Shown in pieces: positions 1 through 13,190 of a stretch of DNA of 64,000 nt; positions within the stretch are counted from its first letter, which is position 1; the number at the start of each line of letters is the position of its first letter. Under the pieces are notes generated by a model. The model was given only the letters and a program-made list of their open reading frames with translations, did not search any database and had not been told where the DNA came from. The stretch is from Anthoceros angustus (lineage: Eukaryota > Streptophyta > Anthocerotopsida > Anthocerotales > Anthocerotaceae): assembly GCA_010909165.1 (NCBI GenBank), contig MU008155.1:310001-374000 (forward strand), read 5' to 3'. A program made the position numbers and the translations under genes.

Positions 1-949
1 ACTCAATGGCGTTAGTGCCCATACTAGCACTAGCGCCTTTTGAGAAATGGGGCATCGACGTTGGACCTATCGATAGCGACCGGGCACACCTGAGCGGTAC
101 ATCTTGGTGGCGGACTCACGGTGGGTTGGGCGGTCGCTACGAGCGGACTCTGCGAGCACGGTGGCCAAATTCCTCTCTGAAAACATCATCACAAGGTATG
201 GGTGTCGTTGCGGTGGTGGCGATAGAACCCATTTCCTCAATGATGTGATAAGCGCAATATGGACTATTTGACATCACACATCACAAAGCGGCCCCTACAA
301 TCAAAGGCCAGCGGGGAAGACCAATGGACTTATCTGCGCATCCTCAATAAGGCGGCGGTTAACTATGCTTGGGATACAAAGCCGCCATCTATGGGCGTTG
401 AGCGGCGGTAACCACATAGCGAACTCCGTATTATCGACCTATGGGCACTCACCATGCGGTCGAGTTTGAGGTGCCAACACTCGGGTCATGATGGAAAGGC
501 GCTTAACGGATGAAGAGAGCTGGGCGGTTGCTAGGGTTTGTCTGACATCTGGAGGGCCGGGAAGAGGCGCAGCGAATGCAAGAGTGCAGAATCAGCATTT
601 GTGGCATGATAGGCGCCTTAGGAATCGGGAGTATGTGAAGGAGGAGATCGGCCCTCCTTTCGACGACATATGCACTTCGGGTAAACTCCACCTCGATGGA
701 TGGGGCCTTACCAAGTCGTGCTGGTATACCCCAATGGGTCCGTTGACGGCGTTGGATGGTGAGCTGCGCCCCTCGGGTGAGCGGATGGCGGGTGAAAAAG
801 TACCACGCTTAGTGTTGGCGGAGGCATGTGGTGAGAAGGGAGTATGTGGACTACGGACTTCCACAGGGGTTAGAAATTAGGTAGGGTTTTGTTTTTGTGG
901 GAGAAGGATAAAATGAGGCGAAAAGGAAATAAGCACGGTTAGCACTCGG
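1..949. other. Gene-free left edge
   Basis: No coding region with recognisable protein similarity is visible here on either strand. Open frames are short and overlap in conflicting frames, as expected for GC-rich repeat DNA. The right part grades into the retroelement-like block that starts near 950. Nothing else can be supported. Confidence 0.5.
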
Positions 950-3900
950 ACGGCACTCGGAGTATACTCGGACTCGGGAGAGGGGCATACCTAGGCGATG
1001 GCGGGCGGCTAGCAGGAGTCGGACCCACTCCGGAGGCGGGATAAAATGCGAGAAGTAACTTAGAAGTTGGGCGTAAGAGACGGACTGGCGGCGCCACGTG
1101 GGCGACCACAGTGGAGGGCGGGCATCGGAGTCGGGACCGTAACCTTGGGGCCCATCACGCTGCAGCGGCGGCGTATAGCAGCTGTGGCGGCGTAAGGCGA
1201 TGCAGCGGCGGCGTGGGGCGAGTAAGCCATGAGACCTCAGCGATTCTGAGACGGAAGGCGCCCTCCGCCCGGTGATTACTCCGGCGTGGTCGCGGAAGAA
1301 GGTCATTTATTGCACCTCGAGACAATTCTCGCGATCTCTTGCGCTCATGATCCGGCTCTCTGGCGGTATCTCGTGGGACACTCGGCGTCTTGTGCGGCTC
1401 ACCGTTGAGGTCGGAGCGTGGCGAGCAGCGTGCGGCGGTCTCAAAAGCGGCTCGGCAACCAAGGAGGAGAAGGCGTGGCACCCAAAAGCCAGCGGAAGTT
1501 TGGGAGCCATGGAACCTTGTGGGCGCAACATTGTGACCGGCGCTATCCGGACTTTGGGCTCGCTCCGAGGCGGGAGGGTGGTGCGGGAGTGGCATTTGGA
1601 TGTGTTCAAATGGTGCGGACATTTGATATGTCACTCTGGTCGGGAGTTTGCGGAAGATCTTGGCGGTCAATAAGGAGGTGCGGTCAAGAACCTCGGGAGG
1701 ACCAAGCGCGATGGACCTTGGAGGTCTGAGGCGGCCTCGCCCAAGGAGGAAGAGGGTGGTGCGGGCCCCTGGCGAAGGGAAGATAGGTCCGACCACGGCG
1801 ATGCTAAGGCACAGGGCCGGACCTGTGGTTGGTGCTCAGGCACTGTTGGACGGTCGAGTCAGGCGGTGGCGGATCATTGTCCATGGAACCTACTCACCAG
1901 GTGGATCACCTTGGTGATAATCTATTAGTGTTCACCTTGCAGCTGCGGCCGGGAAGAAGGCGGGTGGGAAGGATTATCTTCGCCGGTTTAGCGAGGCTCA
2001 AGCTCGGGGCCAGAAGCCATACATCCCCATGCATCCATGTATGGGGGCATTTGAACTCCTCGGAAGGAGAGCTTGGCGGCGCTCGGAAAGGGGAGCCCCT
2101 CCGGAAGTGGAGGCGGGCAAGGCGGAGGAGGAGGCGGTCGTCGAAAACCAAGCGGACTCGGGAGGAGGCGGGGAGGATTCGGACTCCATCGCTGGGCGGA
2201 CCCCCTCACCACCCAGTATGGGAAGCAATTCCGCCTCCCTCCTTGGTGCCCCAGGCGCCCGATCCAGCAGGCGGCCCAGGCCCAGCGGCCCGCCGGCCAT
2301 CACTCGGTGAGGCCCCGGACGAGGCGAAGAGCCAAGACCACGGCTACCAGCGCGGCACCCGGTCGGTGCAGTACCTCTTCCCTGCAGCGGGTGGCAAGCG
2401 GAAGGATGGGAGGCGAAGGGCCCGAGGAGGCGAGGACAACGGCGGCCGCATCGAGGCAGTCACATGCCCGGCGGAAGGGGCAAAAGGCGTGCTCCGGACT
2501 CCATCACCTCCATGAGCCCAGGGAGAAAAGGCGGAGAAGGGCTCTGACCAAAGGGCCAAGGAGGAAGCTCGGGGCTCGGCCTCGGGACCTAAGGGTCTGA
2601 TTGGGTCCGAGAACCCAGTCCGGACTTACTCGGGCTGTATGGAGGTCCTTGGCGGACCGTGAGATCGGCTCACTCGGACTTTGTGGGAGCCTCGGCGGTG
2701 AGTGGAAAACAGGTCACAGCTACCGTCATGGACGGTATGCTCACAGAATGCATCTTGGGATGGCGAGAAGGCCGGAGGTGGAAGCCACCGGGCGCATGGT
2801 ACTCCTCCGGGAGGCGGTTGGAGAGCCAGGGAGGCGAGAAGGCCAGCTCTCGGCGGATTGAGGAAAGCCGGGAGGCGGGAGGAGGTCTGGTCCATCCGCA
2901 GGGCCGGACCAAATTCCTTGGTGAGCAGTGAGCGGCCAAGGAGGCCCAGCGCGGGCGGAGGACCTCTGCGAGGCAGGCGTGGCGCGGCGAAGGGCCTTGG
3001 GCGCAGCAGCAGGCAGGATCTCAGGCGGCCGTGGACGAGCCAAGTGGAGGCTCGGTGAAGGTGGCCAGGAGGCGGAGGCCAGGCCGATCGCGATCACTAT
3101 CGGCGTGATCGGGCCGGTGGAGGCGGTAGGAGAGCCGGCCAATCGAAGCAAGTGGCGCGGGCAAGCAGTCGGTGTGAGGAGCGGAGGCCGGCACGGGAGA
3201 TTGGGGACCTCGAGTGCAGTGCGGGAGGTAGAAGGGGCGGCGGGAGGCTGGAGGACAAGGACACCTTGGGTTGCAACTCAAGATGCATCGGGCGGCGGGG
3301 GTTCTCTCAGAGAATCCAAGACTTGACGAGAGGTGGAGCGCCTCCAGCTCCGCTTGAAGGCGGAGGAGAATGGCGGCGGTGCAAGGAGTTCGGCGTCGCA
3401 AGGTTGCGGCGGGATGTGAAGCCGAGTCGGGGGGATCGGCCCGCTGGAGAAGGAAGTGGAGGACCTCGGGAAAGAATAGGCGGAGGAAGAACTTGGAGGA
3501 AGGCTACTTGCTCGTCCGGTTGCGAGGAAGCGAAGGGAGCTCGGCTCCATGGCCCATAAGTGGCTGGAACAGCAGGGGGAGGAGGAGGCATCGGCGGAAG
3601 GTTGCAAGAGGTAGCAGGCGTTGGCCTCAAGAGTCCGCCTACGGTGGTAAGCTTGGCCCGCGGAGGCAGGCCGGCGGTGGGCGATGCTCGATTCTTAAGC
3701 ACCTCTGGAGGAGAAGTCTGGGTGCTCGGGCTCATGTGGAGGAGGCGATTGACAAGTCGATTACCGCCTACTACCATGAGCTCCTCAAGGCTCTGGAGGT
3801 CCTGCGCCACCTAGGCGGGAGGTGGACTTCGGAAGGATGGAAGGAGGAGGCGAGAGAGAGGCGGACCGGGGCCAGCCTGGAGTCCTAGGGGCAGCGGCAA

Positions 3901-4600
3901 GGCGTGGCGAGGAGGCGGAGGAGGAGGAGGAGGAAGGGTCGCACAGTGCCTCGGCACCCTCGCATGGAAGGGCGAGGGAGGATCTTGGAGAGGAAGGAAA
4001 GGTGCAAGCGGGCATTCGGGAACCAAGGGAGGCTCGTGGATGAACCCGTGGCTAGCCGGTGAGGCATGCCCGGGGAGCGAGGTCGGACTTTGTCCGGACT
4101 CCCGGATCAGTCCGGCCCCAAGGAAATCTGGACTTAGGGATCAGACTCTGGTAGAGTCAGGACCACGAGGTCCGGACCCGAGGAAGGTTGGGTCGAGGCC
4201 GGACCCAGGCAAGTCCGGTCCCAGGGCCGGACTCAGGAAGGCCGGGAGGCCGGACCCGGAGGAAGGCCGGACCTAGAGGTCCGGACTCGTCGAGGCAGTC
4301 GAGGTCCAAACTCGGGAGTGGGGAGAGCCGATCACCAGCCTGAGATCCAGTTGGAGGCCCCTGCGCGAGGCCCGGAGAGAGAGAAGAGGGAGGAGAGGAC
4401 TTGGTGGTGGCCGTTGTCGGCCGCCCATGGTGTGACTGAGACCCTCGGGAAGAGGAAGGGTCCCGCCTCATCATCGATTAGGTGCTTGCATGACCGGCAG
4501 GCTCGGCTTTGGGCCGGTGCCAAGAAGGAATGAGGCCATCCAGCCCCACCGTGGCGGCGGAATAAGGAGTAGTGGTGGTTAGGGGCACAGGTGGCCCTCG
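950..4600 (+). mobile_element. Decayed retroelement internal region, + copy
   Basis: This G/A-rich stretch matches, in reverse complement, the block at about 14.95-19.4 kb. Shared landmarks include the segment around AGTAACTTAGAAGTTG near 1053 (complement near 19.23 kb), the segment around 1500-1720 (complement near 17.7-17.9 kb), and the segment around GGTGGATCACCTTGGTGATAA at 1899 (complement near 17.45 kb). Translations of both copies share EWHLDVF and a HVEEA-(n)-YYHEL stretch (near 3735-3785 here), which may be remnants of a gag-like protein. Frames are broken throughout and I see no protease, reverse transcriptase or integrase motif, so a non-autonomous LTR element is the best guess. 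Boundaries are approximate. It could instead be another class of large dispersed repeat. Confidence 0.5.
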
Positions 4601-5340
4601 GCTCGAATAGAGGTGTAATAAAGGCGCCGACCTTGGCGTAGTATAAGAGGGCTAAGGCCACAGATAAATCATCTTTCTCTTGGTGTTGATGCGCGTTCTT
4701 GCGGAGACCTTTGTGTGTCTTCTTGCTAACGTGAGTCTGAGTCACGAGCGGGCACAGCTCGAGATTGATCGGTCTGGTAGCGGACCTAGCGTGTTGTGGT
4801 GTGTGCGGGGAAGGGTGCGGTGACCCGTGCTGCGTCGGGCCGCGACCCGGAGCAATTTGGGCGTGTGGCCGGAGGAACTCGGGAGGCGTCTGAGCCGGAC
4901 GGAGAGGCCAGCGGAGCAGCGGAGGAGGTCGGGCATGTAACCAGCGTCTTTTCTAAGGCGGAGTGTAGCGTGAGGGGGAGAGAAAGGGCGGATGTGTGAG
5001 TGGCGGATGTGAGCGATCTGACGGGCCTTGACAGGTCCTAAGCGTTTAGCCATCTAGACTGTCACGGTGAAACGTTGAGTAGTTAGGAGTATGTGTGCGT
5101 TGAGGTGAGCAGTGAGTGAATCACACGAAGCAGCGCGAGCCTATCATTCCCTTGGGAGCGGACTTCTTCCTACAACGACCTGCAGGTTATGCGCACTGGC
5201 CATCGGTGAAAGTCGGCGCCACAACTCCCCTAGCCCGACTCTGTTGCCTCCGCATCCTGAACCGGTTGTCCACCACCTTCGTGCCATCTTGAAGGCAATG
5301 GCTTCCCTCTCAGTGAAAGGTGCCGGGCCATGAGTCCCTG
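4600..5340 (+). mobile_element. LTR-like block at the end of the + retroelement copy
   Basis: The segment contains TAGTATAAGAGGGC near 4640, a plausible TATA box, followed by CTTTCTCTTGGTGTTGATG. It matches in reverse complement the Z blocks at 11.84-13.19 kb and 14.12-14.93 kb, including the GGAATGATAGGCTC motif of the Z blocks (seen here as its complement near 5140). Recurrence next to the same internal region in both orientations, with a TATA motif, suggests an LTR. I could not define TG...CA ends or a target-site duplication. Confidence 0.45.
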
Positions 5341-8300
5341 CCGAATTCAAGGCTGCTATTTTGAAAAGCTTTGTTTGCAAAGGCCCGGGTTGTCATTTAC
5401 TCCTCTTGGCCGGACGGCCGATTGTGCACATGCTACTTGCCCATAATCGTAACAATTTCACCACAACCTTGAGGACTTGGGAGCAAGTTTCATGTCCCAT
5501 TGGTTCTGGTTACTCATGATGTATTATATTGCCCACATGGCGCTCTCAATGCCCATTCGCATTTACCATTAATAATCATCTTCCGACCAAAGATTGCCTT
5601 GTGCATCCGGAGGAGGAGACAATAGACTATAACCTGCAAACCAATCACCATACATGATTTATTCCACTTTCCGCGTGACTCGAGTAGCGTGCGCGGGTGA
5701 CTTGTCATGCGGTCAGCGGTATGGACGGGCACCAAACCATACCCATCCATTCCGCCAAGAAGACAGTCATCGAGTTTTATTTGACGGCATGGGAAGTACA
5801 AGTAGTGATCAAGGATGAAGGACTTTCCCATCCCAATGTTTAATTACGGTAGCATATGTCCCCACATTGTGAGGTATAAACCGTCCACTCACCACGGCTG
5901 CGTGCCCCGAGCGGCAAGAGCCAAGGGACGGCCCTCCATACCGGTCCTTGATGGCGCGGGGAGAGCAACCTCCCATCCATCATCCTCGATGGCCATCATC
6001 ATTGTGATTGCAGCCCTTGTCCTTAATGGCCATCGTCGGTTTCCACCACCGAGCAACAATAATGTGCACACATACGCAATGATCCACAGACCAGTCGAGC
6101 GAAGGTGGCGGTTTTGACTTATCGGATTCCACAAACACTTTAGCCTGCGGGCATGGACTTGTAGGTAGGCGAAGGGCCAAAAAGTGTTCACATCCGGCGC
6201 CTCACAACCCCAGCCATACCGTGTGTGGTCACCAGAACACCATGCCCGCACCATGTGGAAGGAACCACCTCGCCACCGAACGGCAAGTCCCCACGAGGGG
6301 ATAGCCACAGTAGACAGCTCTGCTCCACGCCATGAGGGGCGGTGACACCGCCCCTCCAACCTTTGCAAAGGATCCTTGATGGCCATCAACAGTATTTCTA
6401 GTTGTGCACCTGAAGATGGAGACATGAACACACGCCTCGTGGTGCGAACTACCACTCCACGCCCATTTAGGTTTCCGACGGAAGCTAGCTCCGGCATACG
6501 TCAACATGTCCGTCATACATGGCATAAGGTAGCAAGGGAGAGCGCCCGCAGATAGGCATGTTTCCGCTGAAAGACAAGCTCGCCCGCAGCTGCGAGGATG
6601 ACCAAGAGAAAGGTAGTAGCGTGAAGCGAGGGGCAAGGTGGTGACATTTAAAGCAAACCACCACCTTTTATAGCCACTTGTGCACCAGGCCACATCAGGT
6701 TGCGGATGAGAGGATCTTGAATTTCAACTATTCCTTACATGTGACAAACCAAACATGGCGAGGCTTTGATGGGCTGTCGACAAATAATTGCTGGTAAATG
6801 CAATGAGTGTGAAAGCTGGCGGCGCATAGGAGGCCGAATCAGTTTGTTTTCATGTCTCCTAAGGGCTGGAAATCCTTTTCGGCGGTGCGCCATAGTGACG
6901 TCGAGCCGTCACCCTAGCATGGTGCCAGGCGTGAATACATTATCGTTACGCCATGTGACGCGCATGATTGGTGGAGAGCGAATGGGAGTCTCGAGCGATG
7001 GACATCATTATCTAGGAGCGGAATTGGCATATATATGGCAAATTCACATACGGACGTCCTTCATTCATGGCATAATGAAAGGGGCATTTAGTTTGCTTGA
7101 ATGGCTCTCACGTGCCACCCGTCCTTGCACAATGGTGTAGATGTTGATATAGATTATTACCAAGCGATTGGAGCAAGCGTCTCGGTTCAAACGACCTTGA
7201 CGTGGCATGTTTTCTTCCATGCCATGAGTTTTCAATTATTCTAATGGCTTGCACCCACCTTCCTTGGACCATGGTGGAGGGAGAATTTTATTTGAGAGAA
7301 AGGGAACCATTGTCCTTGGTTCATGGCGGTTGTAAGATGGCCATGACCTTGTCATGGCATGGCACTTCCTTCATCGCCACTCGAAATCGCATTGCAAACA
7401 CTTGTCCTTGGGTCACGAATGGTCATAAAAAGCGGGGACTATATATGGCATGCATGGAGGAATGGCATACGTGGACAAGGAAGGTTTCGTGTTGTGCACA
7501 AAACACGTAGTGAGGAAGGTGGCATGGCAAGGCAAGGAGCCGGGCATGGCATGCCCTTCTTGGATGGAAGCCGAAGGATGGTCCTAGCGCAAGTGAGGTG
7601 GGATGTGAGAATCGTCAGCGAGAGGGTGGATGATCATCGCGAGGGCGGGAGGAGGGAGCGAGAGGCTGGGAGCAAGCTGCTTGGATGGAGCCGCAGGGAG
7701 CTGCGCAAGGAGGGGCCGAGCGGAGGAGGGGATGTCTCTAATAGAGGAGAGAGCTAAACTTTGCTGGAGCTGGGAGGGGGAGCTAAAACGGAGGAGGTGA
7801 GTGGGAGACAGAGGGGAGAGAATCAAAACTTTGGAGGAATGAGTGACATGGAGGAGGAGGAATTTGGGTGAGTCGGAGAAAGAGCTGTGGTGGTGAGCAT
7901 GGTGGTCGCCCAAGAGGCCGAGGTGTGGCTGGAGAGGCCATTGGTCTTGTGGACCTTGGTGGCGATGGATAACCCCAACAACGTGGGAGGAGGATGCAGG
8001 AGGAGGAAAGCTGCTGCCCCGGGAGTGGAGGCGGTCTCTTGGAGGAGGCGGTTGCGGAGGCGGGCCAAGGCGTGCATATGATGGTCGGGAGGCGGTGAGG
8101 AGAAGGACACTGGCGGCAATGATGGGAAAGCGCGCGAGGCGTGGAGATGGCGGATGATGAGGTGGACGACATCACACTACATTGCCACTACGAAATTGGA
8201 GAATTGATGGAGCGGTTGGCGGTAAGCCACTAGGCAGCGTCATTGCCGTGTTGTGCGGTGCATGGGCGTGGTGGAGTGTACATGGGCGTGAGCCGGTTGC

Positions 8301-9060
8301 GATGGAGGTTGGGTGGAGAATGAGGAGTTGAGTTGGTGAGTGGTGATATGTAGACGTGAGCTCTAAGTGATGTGTGTGCATGACGAGGGAAGAAGGGAAG
8401 GAAAGCTGGTGGAAGGTGAAGGCCATGTCGGGAAGGAAGGCAGATACTAGTGGAGAGAAGGAAGATGGAGGAAAGGTGGCAAGCAGGGCCTCAAGTGATC
8501 TTGGAGGCAACGTAGATGGTGGGGAACACGGATGTGGGAGCGCTGGAGAGATGGTGGGGAACACGGATGTGGGAGCGGAGCCTTGAGAGATGGTGGGGAA
8601 CTGGATGGATGAGAGAATGGCGCATGCGATGCAATGGAAAACAACCGTGGCGGTGGGCCGTTTGTGGAGGAATGTGAATGTTGAGCCATTTTCTTGCAGA
8701 CCCAGTCGCCATGCGTGGTGGACGGTGATGGTCAATCGCAACAAGCAGATGGAATTGGTATTCCCACCTTTATAGCCTAGCATTTCTGAGGGTCCTTCGC
8801 CGTGAAAGTGGTGATTGAGGGCTGGATAGGTCTAGGAAGTTGTGGAGGAACCACGAAAACAATGGTGTTGGTGAAGAGTCACCAAGTGGCGTGCGTCGCG
8901 TATGGCCATATCACTTGGAAGGCGTACATGTTTGTAGATAAAGCCAATTGCATCGGTGGCAAAGAAAAAATAGAGGGGCGAGGCTGTCCAAAATTCCAAT
9001 TAATTTGTCAATAAAATCAAACACTTATATATGCAAGGTATGAGAGTGACGTGGGTTAGC
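5341..9060. other. No supportable gene; repeat-rich spacer
   Basis: About 3.7 kb without a protein I recognise on either strand. CATGG-type words recur between 5.5 and 7.6 kb, and the + strand is strongly purine-rich (GGAGG/GAGGAGG runs) between 7.6 and 8.6 kb. Open frames here conflict with each other and show no domain. The segment lies between the inverted retroelement copies and may belong to an older nested insertion. Confidence 0.4.
8505..8612. repeat. Short minisatellite
   Basis: The phrase GATGGTGGGGAACACGGATG followed by TGGGAGCG occurs twice in tandem (near 8516 and 8550). A third truncated copy (GAGATGGTGGGGAACTGGATG) follows near 8585. The unit is about 35 bp. No coding role is apparent. 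Confidence 0.75.
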
Positions 9061-9245
9061 ACATACATATTACTATATAAACAAGTCTTGACGCCTATAT
9101 ATACATATACGTATACAAAGGAGGCATATAAGTACACTAATATAATATAAGTATAACGGATGGATGTGTACATATATATGTACACATACTTACTTATGTC
9201 TTGAAGCCTATATACATATATATGTATACAAAGGATATGCAAAGG
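9061..9245. repeat. AT-rich low-complexity tract
   Basis: Runs of TATATATACATATACGTATAC-like sequence with two imperfect copies (near 9095 and 9210, each followed by AAAGGA). It is simple-sequence DNA with no gene. Confidence 0.7.
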
Positions 9246-9556
9246 AGGTAAAATAGGAAGGAAGGACAGCCCCAGAGAGAGGTCCTTGTTACAATCATGT
9301 TGCAAGAGGAAGAGGAAGAGTATAAAATGGTTGTGATAGGGAGGTCCTTCTCACGGTCATGATGGAGGAGGAGAAGTGAAAGAGTATAAAAGGGTGTGAT
9401 AAGGGGCAATAAATAGGGGTGAGGTGAGAGGAGAGAGACCAAGCATTGTGTTAAGATGGGGTGAGAAGGTGGATAAGAAATTGACACCGAACACCAAGCC
9501 ACCAAAGAGTGTTGCAATTTTGAAGTGGTACATGAAGTGAGAGACCAAGCATTGTG

Positions 9557-9845
9557 TTAGGATGGTGGGAGAAGGAAGAGAAAAATGGACCAACTTAACA
9601 CCAAGCCATCAAAACATGTTGCAAGTTGGAAGTGTTACATAAAATTGCAACACGTCAAGGCGGTGGGAAATTATTAACAATGCTTGTGAGAGAGGGTGTA
9701 CCGGAAGGGTGAGGTGGGAAGAGAGTGCAGTTCGTGTTAAGATACTGCACGGAGCAGGCTAACAAACTTAATACCAAGCCTCCAAAACATGTTGCAATGT
9801 GGAAGTGTAACAAAAATTGCAACATCTGATCGTAACTATAGGTGC
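9557..9845. repeat. Repeat block X, copy 1
   Basis: The block starts near GATGGTGGGAGAAGGAAGAG and contains CATGTTGCAAGTTGGAAGTG and GGAAATTATTAACAATGC. It recurs almost unchanged, in the same orientation, at 13.19-13.48 kb. Both copies are followed directly by a Y block. No protein is evident. Confidence 0.8.
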
Positions 9846-11840
9846 ACCTTTCTAGTAGGAAGGTTTGTTCACCTTCAACCAAAAAATACCAGTATGGGTC
9901 ATGACAATGTTGTGGCCTAAGGGTGCAAACCGTGGCAGACTCCATCTCATGCGCAGCACACAAAGTGGTATTGCAGGGAATGCTTGTCGACGTCGACAAG
10001 CGTCCTCTCTGGCATTCCGTGGGGTGCCCATGGCCAGAAACTTGAACATATGTTGCCATTGATGGCGATCCGCATCTAGGCGAAGGCAGGAAGGAAGGAA
10101 GGGGGATGGGGTACGCACAATTCCGTCGTGGATTGTTCGGAGCAAGGCGTCGTGGAGGATGGGGCCGAGCGCCAGCCTCCCTTTTAACCAACCTCTAGGA
10201 GAGTGGAAACCCTTTTCCGCACAGATCCTCATCTTGTGCATGTGATGTAAAGCCCTCCGTGCCCGTATAAATCCTCCATCGTGGGACCCGAGTTCGAGGC
10301 GTCGGCCCGCCGGCGCCCTCATGACCCGATGCTTGACAAAAGCGACACACTGGGGTTCCTGGTCCGGACGTTTGGGAAATAAGCACCATTCTTTTCCAGC
10401 GATAAGCCCCTGTGAAGATTGCACGGAATGTCTTCGAGACCTTGATTATTTAGGCGTACCTTGACAACCCGTTCCCCTTTTGTCATTAGGGTGCCCTTTT
10501 CTAGTAGGGAAGGTTTGTTCACCTTCAACCAGAAACAGCTTGTATGCGGTCATGACAATGTTGTGGCCTAAGGGTCGACAACGGTCATGGCAGACTCCAT
10601 CTCATGCGCAGCGCACAAAGTGGTATTGCAGGGAATGCTTGTCGACGTCGACAAGCGTCCTCTCCTGGCATTCCGCGTGGGGTGCCCATGACGCCCAGAA
10701 ACTTGAACTTATATGTTGCCATTGATGGCAGTCCTGCATCTAGGCGAAGACAGTAGGAAGGAAGGGGGGATGGGCTGCACAATTCCCGTCGTGGATTGTT
10801 CCGACAAGGAGCGATGCGTGAGGAGGACCGCAGGACTGACTACTTCCGGCGCCCTCCCATTTTTAACCAACCTCTAGGAGAGTGGAAACCCTTTTCCGCA
10901 CCAGTCCTCTGTACTGTGCATGACAGTATGAAAGCCCTCCGTGCCCACGTATAAATCCTCCATCGTGGGACCCCGAGAGTTCAGGGCGTCGGCCCACCGG
11001 CGCCCTCATGACCCGATGCTTGACAAAAGCGACACACTGGGGTTCCTGGTCCGGACGTTTGGGAAATAAGCACCATTCTTTTCCAGCGATAAGCCCCTGT
11101 GAAGATTGCACGGAATGTCTTCGAGACCTTGATTATTTAGGCGTACCTTGACAACCCGTTCCCCTTTTGTCATTAGGGTGCCCTTTTCTAGTAGGAAGGT
11201 TTGTTCACCTTCAACCAAAAAGCAGCTTGTATGCGGTCATGACAATGTTGTGGCCTAAGGGTGCGACAGTCATTGACTCCATCTCATGCGCACACAAAGT
11301 GGTATTGGAATGCTTGCCGGCGTCGACAAGCGTCCTCTCTGGCATTCGCGTGGGGTGCCCATGGCCAGCTTGAACTTATATGTTGCCATTGATGGCAGTC
11401 CTGCATCTAGGCGAAGACAGTAGGAAGGAAGGGGGGATGGGCTGCACAATTCCCGTCGTGGATTGTTCCGACAAGGAGCGATGCGTGAGGAGGACCGCAG
11501 GGGCTACTTCCGCGCCCTCCCATTTTTAACCAACCTCTAGGAGAGTGGAAACCCTTTTCCGCACCAGTCCTCTGTACTGTGCATGACAGTATGAAAGCCC
11601 TCCGTGCCCACGTATAAATCCTCCATCGTGGGACCCCGAGAGTTCAGGGCGTCGGCCCACCGGCGCCCTCAACGGCCCGTGCTTGACAAAAACGACACAC
11701 TAGGGGTTCTAGTCAGACGTTTGGGAAATAAGCACCATTCTTTTCCACTGATAACTGTGAAGATTGCCTGGAATGTCTTCAAAAGACCTTGATTATTTAG
11801 ACTGTACCTTGACAACCCCGTTCCCCTTTTGTCATTCCGG
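9846..11840. repeat. Tandem array of block Y (three copies)
   Basis: Three direct copies begin near 9846, 10490 and 11180, each opening with TTTCTAGTAGGAAGGTTTG and closing near CCCTTTTGTCATT. Unit length is about 650-690 bp. Long stretches are identical between copies, with differences concentrated in short indels at recurring positions. A fourth copy lies at 13.49-14.12 kb. The open frames inside are copies of one another and match no known protein, so I read the array as non-coding. Confidence 0.8.
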
Positions 11841-13190
11841 GTACTTATGGTGAGCAAACATGGGTCGTATTATGCCAAATTCTGATGACCGAACTACGCC
11901 TCTCACCCTTTGTGTGATGCAGGGTGTGGCGCAACTTTCGCTGACGGCCAGCCGGGCGCGCACAATCCCGTGTCGTTGTAGGAAGGAGTCCGTTCCCAAG
12001 GGAATGATAGGCTCCGTTGCAGCATTTGATTCTCACTTCACTTTGCGTCGTTCGGACTCAGCGCACACATTCATCGATTCGTGTCTAACTACCATAGCGT
12101 TCACCTTGCGGGCGGTGTGGCCAAGCGTTTAAGGACACGTTGGCGTCGTATCGTTCCCGTTCGTCACCCACCTCTAGTCCGTTCTTCTCTCCACTCACAC
12201 TACACTCATCCTTCGGCCTTAGAAAGGGAAGAGCAGGGGCTACGGTCAGGACCTCCTCCGTCGATTACGCGGGCCTCTCATCAGAGGCTCTACGCCCTCC
12301 CGAGTTCCTCCGACTCACACGTTCGGTCAGTTCGGCCAGCCCCGCTGCAGGCAGAACCACGGGTCCCAGTCCTCCTTCCACACACATACCACCACACGTT
12401 AGGGTCCGTCACGGAACCTTGATCTCTCTCTCCGTGTCGTTGCACCTTTCGATGACCGAACGCCTCTCACCCTTTGTGTGATGCAGGTGTGGCGCAACTT
12501 TCGTGACGGCCACGCGCACAATCCGTCATCGTTGTAGGAAGAGTCCGCTCCAAGGAATGATAGGCTCCGTTTGCCCTGCGTTCGGGGCGATTCTCACTTC
12601 ACTTTGCGTCGTTCGGACTCAGCGCACACATTCATCGATTCGTGTCTAACTACTCGCGTTCACCGCAGGCCGGTGTGGCCAAGCGTTTAAGGACACATTG
12701 GCGTCACGTATCGTTCCGTTCGTCTTGCACCTCTAGTCCGTTCTTCTCTCCACTCACTACACTCATCCTTGGGAAAAGCAGGGGCTACGGTCAGGACCTC
12801 CTCCGCGTTCTGTAGGGCCTCTCCGTGGCTCTACATGCCCTCCCGGAGTTCCTCCGACTCACACGTTCCGGTCAGATTCGGCGGGCGGCCGCCCGACGAA
12901 CACGGGTCCCGTCTTCCCGCACATACCACCACACGTTAGGGTCCGTCACGGAACCTTGATCCCCTCTCCGCACCTCGGTGACTCGGGACTCACGTTATGA
13001 GCACAAAGTGCGCAGAAAGCGCATCAACACCAAGAGAAAGATACTTTACTTAGCCCTCGGCCCTCTTATACTACATACGAAGGTCGAGCCTATTACCCTA
13101 ATGCAGGCGGTGGCCCGACTCCGAGTCACCTTCCCTAATCCTACCATCCTATTTCTCCCTCCTATCTCCGTGTGGGAAGGTCAGGTTCCT
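11841..13190. repeat. Tandem array of block Z (LTR-like), copies 1 and 2
   Basis: Copy 1 opens with GTACTTATGGTGAGCAAAC. GATGACCGAAC marks both copies (near 11.885 and 12.452 kb). Read on the - strand, the right-hand copy carries the TATA-like motif seen in the + element (complement near 13.06 kb). The block is homologous, inverted, to 4.6-5.3 kb. It is probably an LTR derivative amplified in tandem. Confidence 0.65.

Noticed and set aside
1155-1796. Long - strand frame in the left repeat region, 213 codons
   Set aside because: High-GC repeat DNA gives long frames on both strands. This one has no domain, overlaps several other frames and lies inside the inverted retroelement block.
9846-11840. 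Possible CRISPR-like or operator array from regular repeats
   Set aside because: Units are 650-690 bp with no unique spacers, in a plant nuclear context. This is a tandem duplication.
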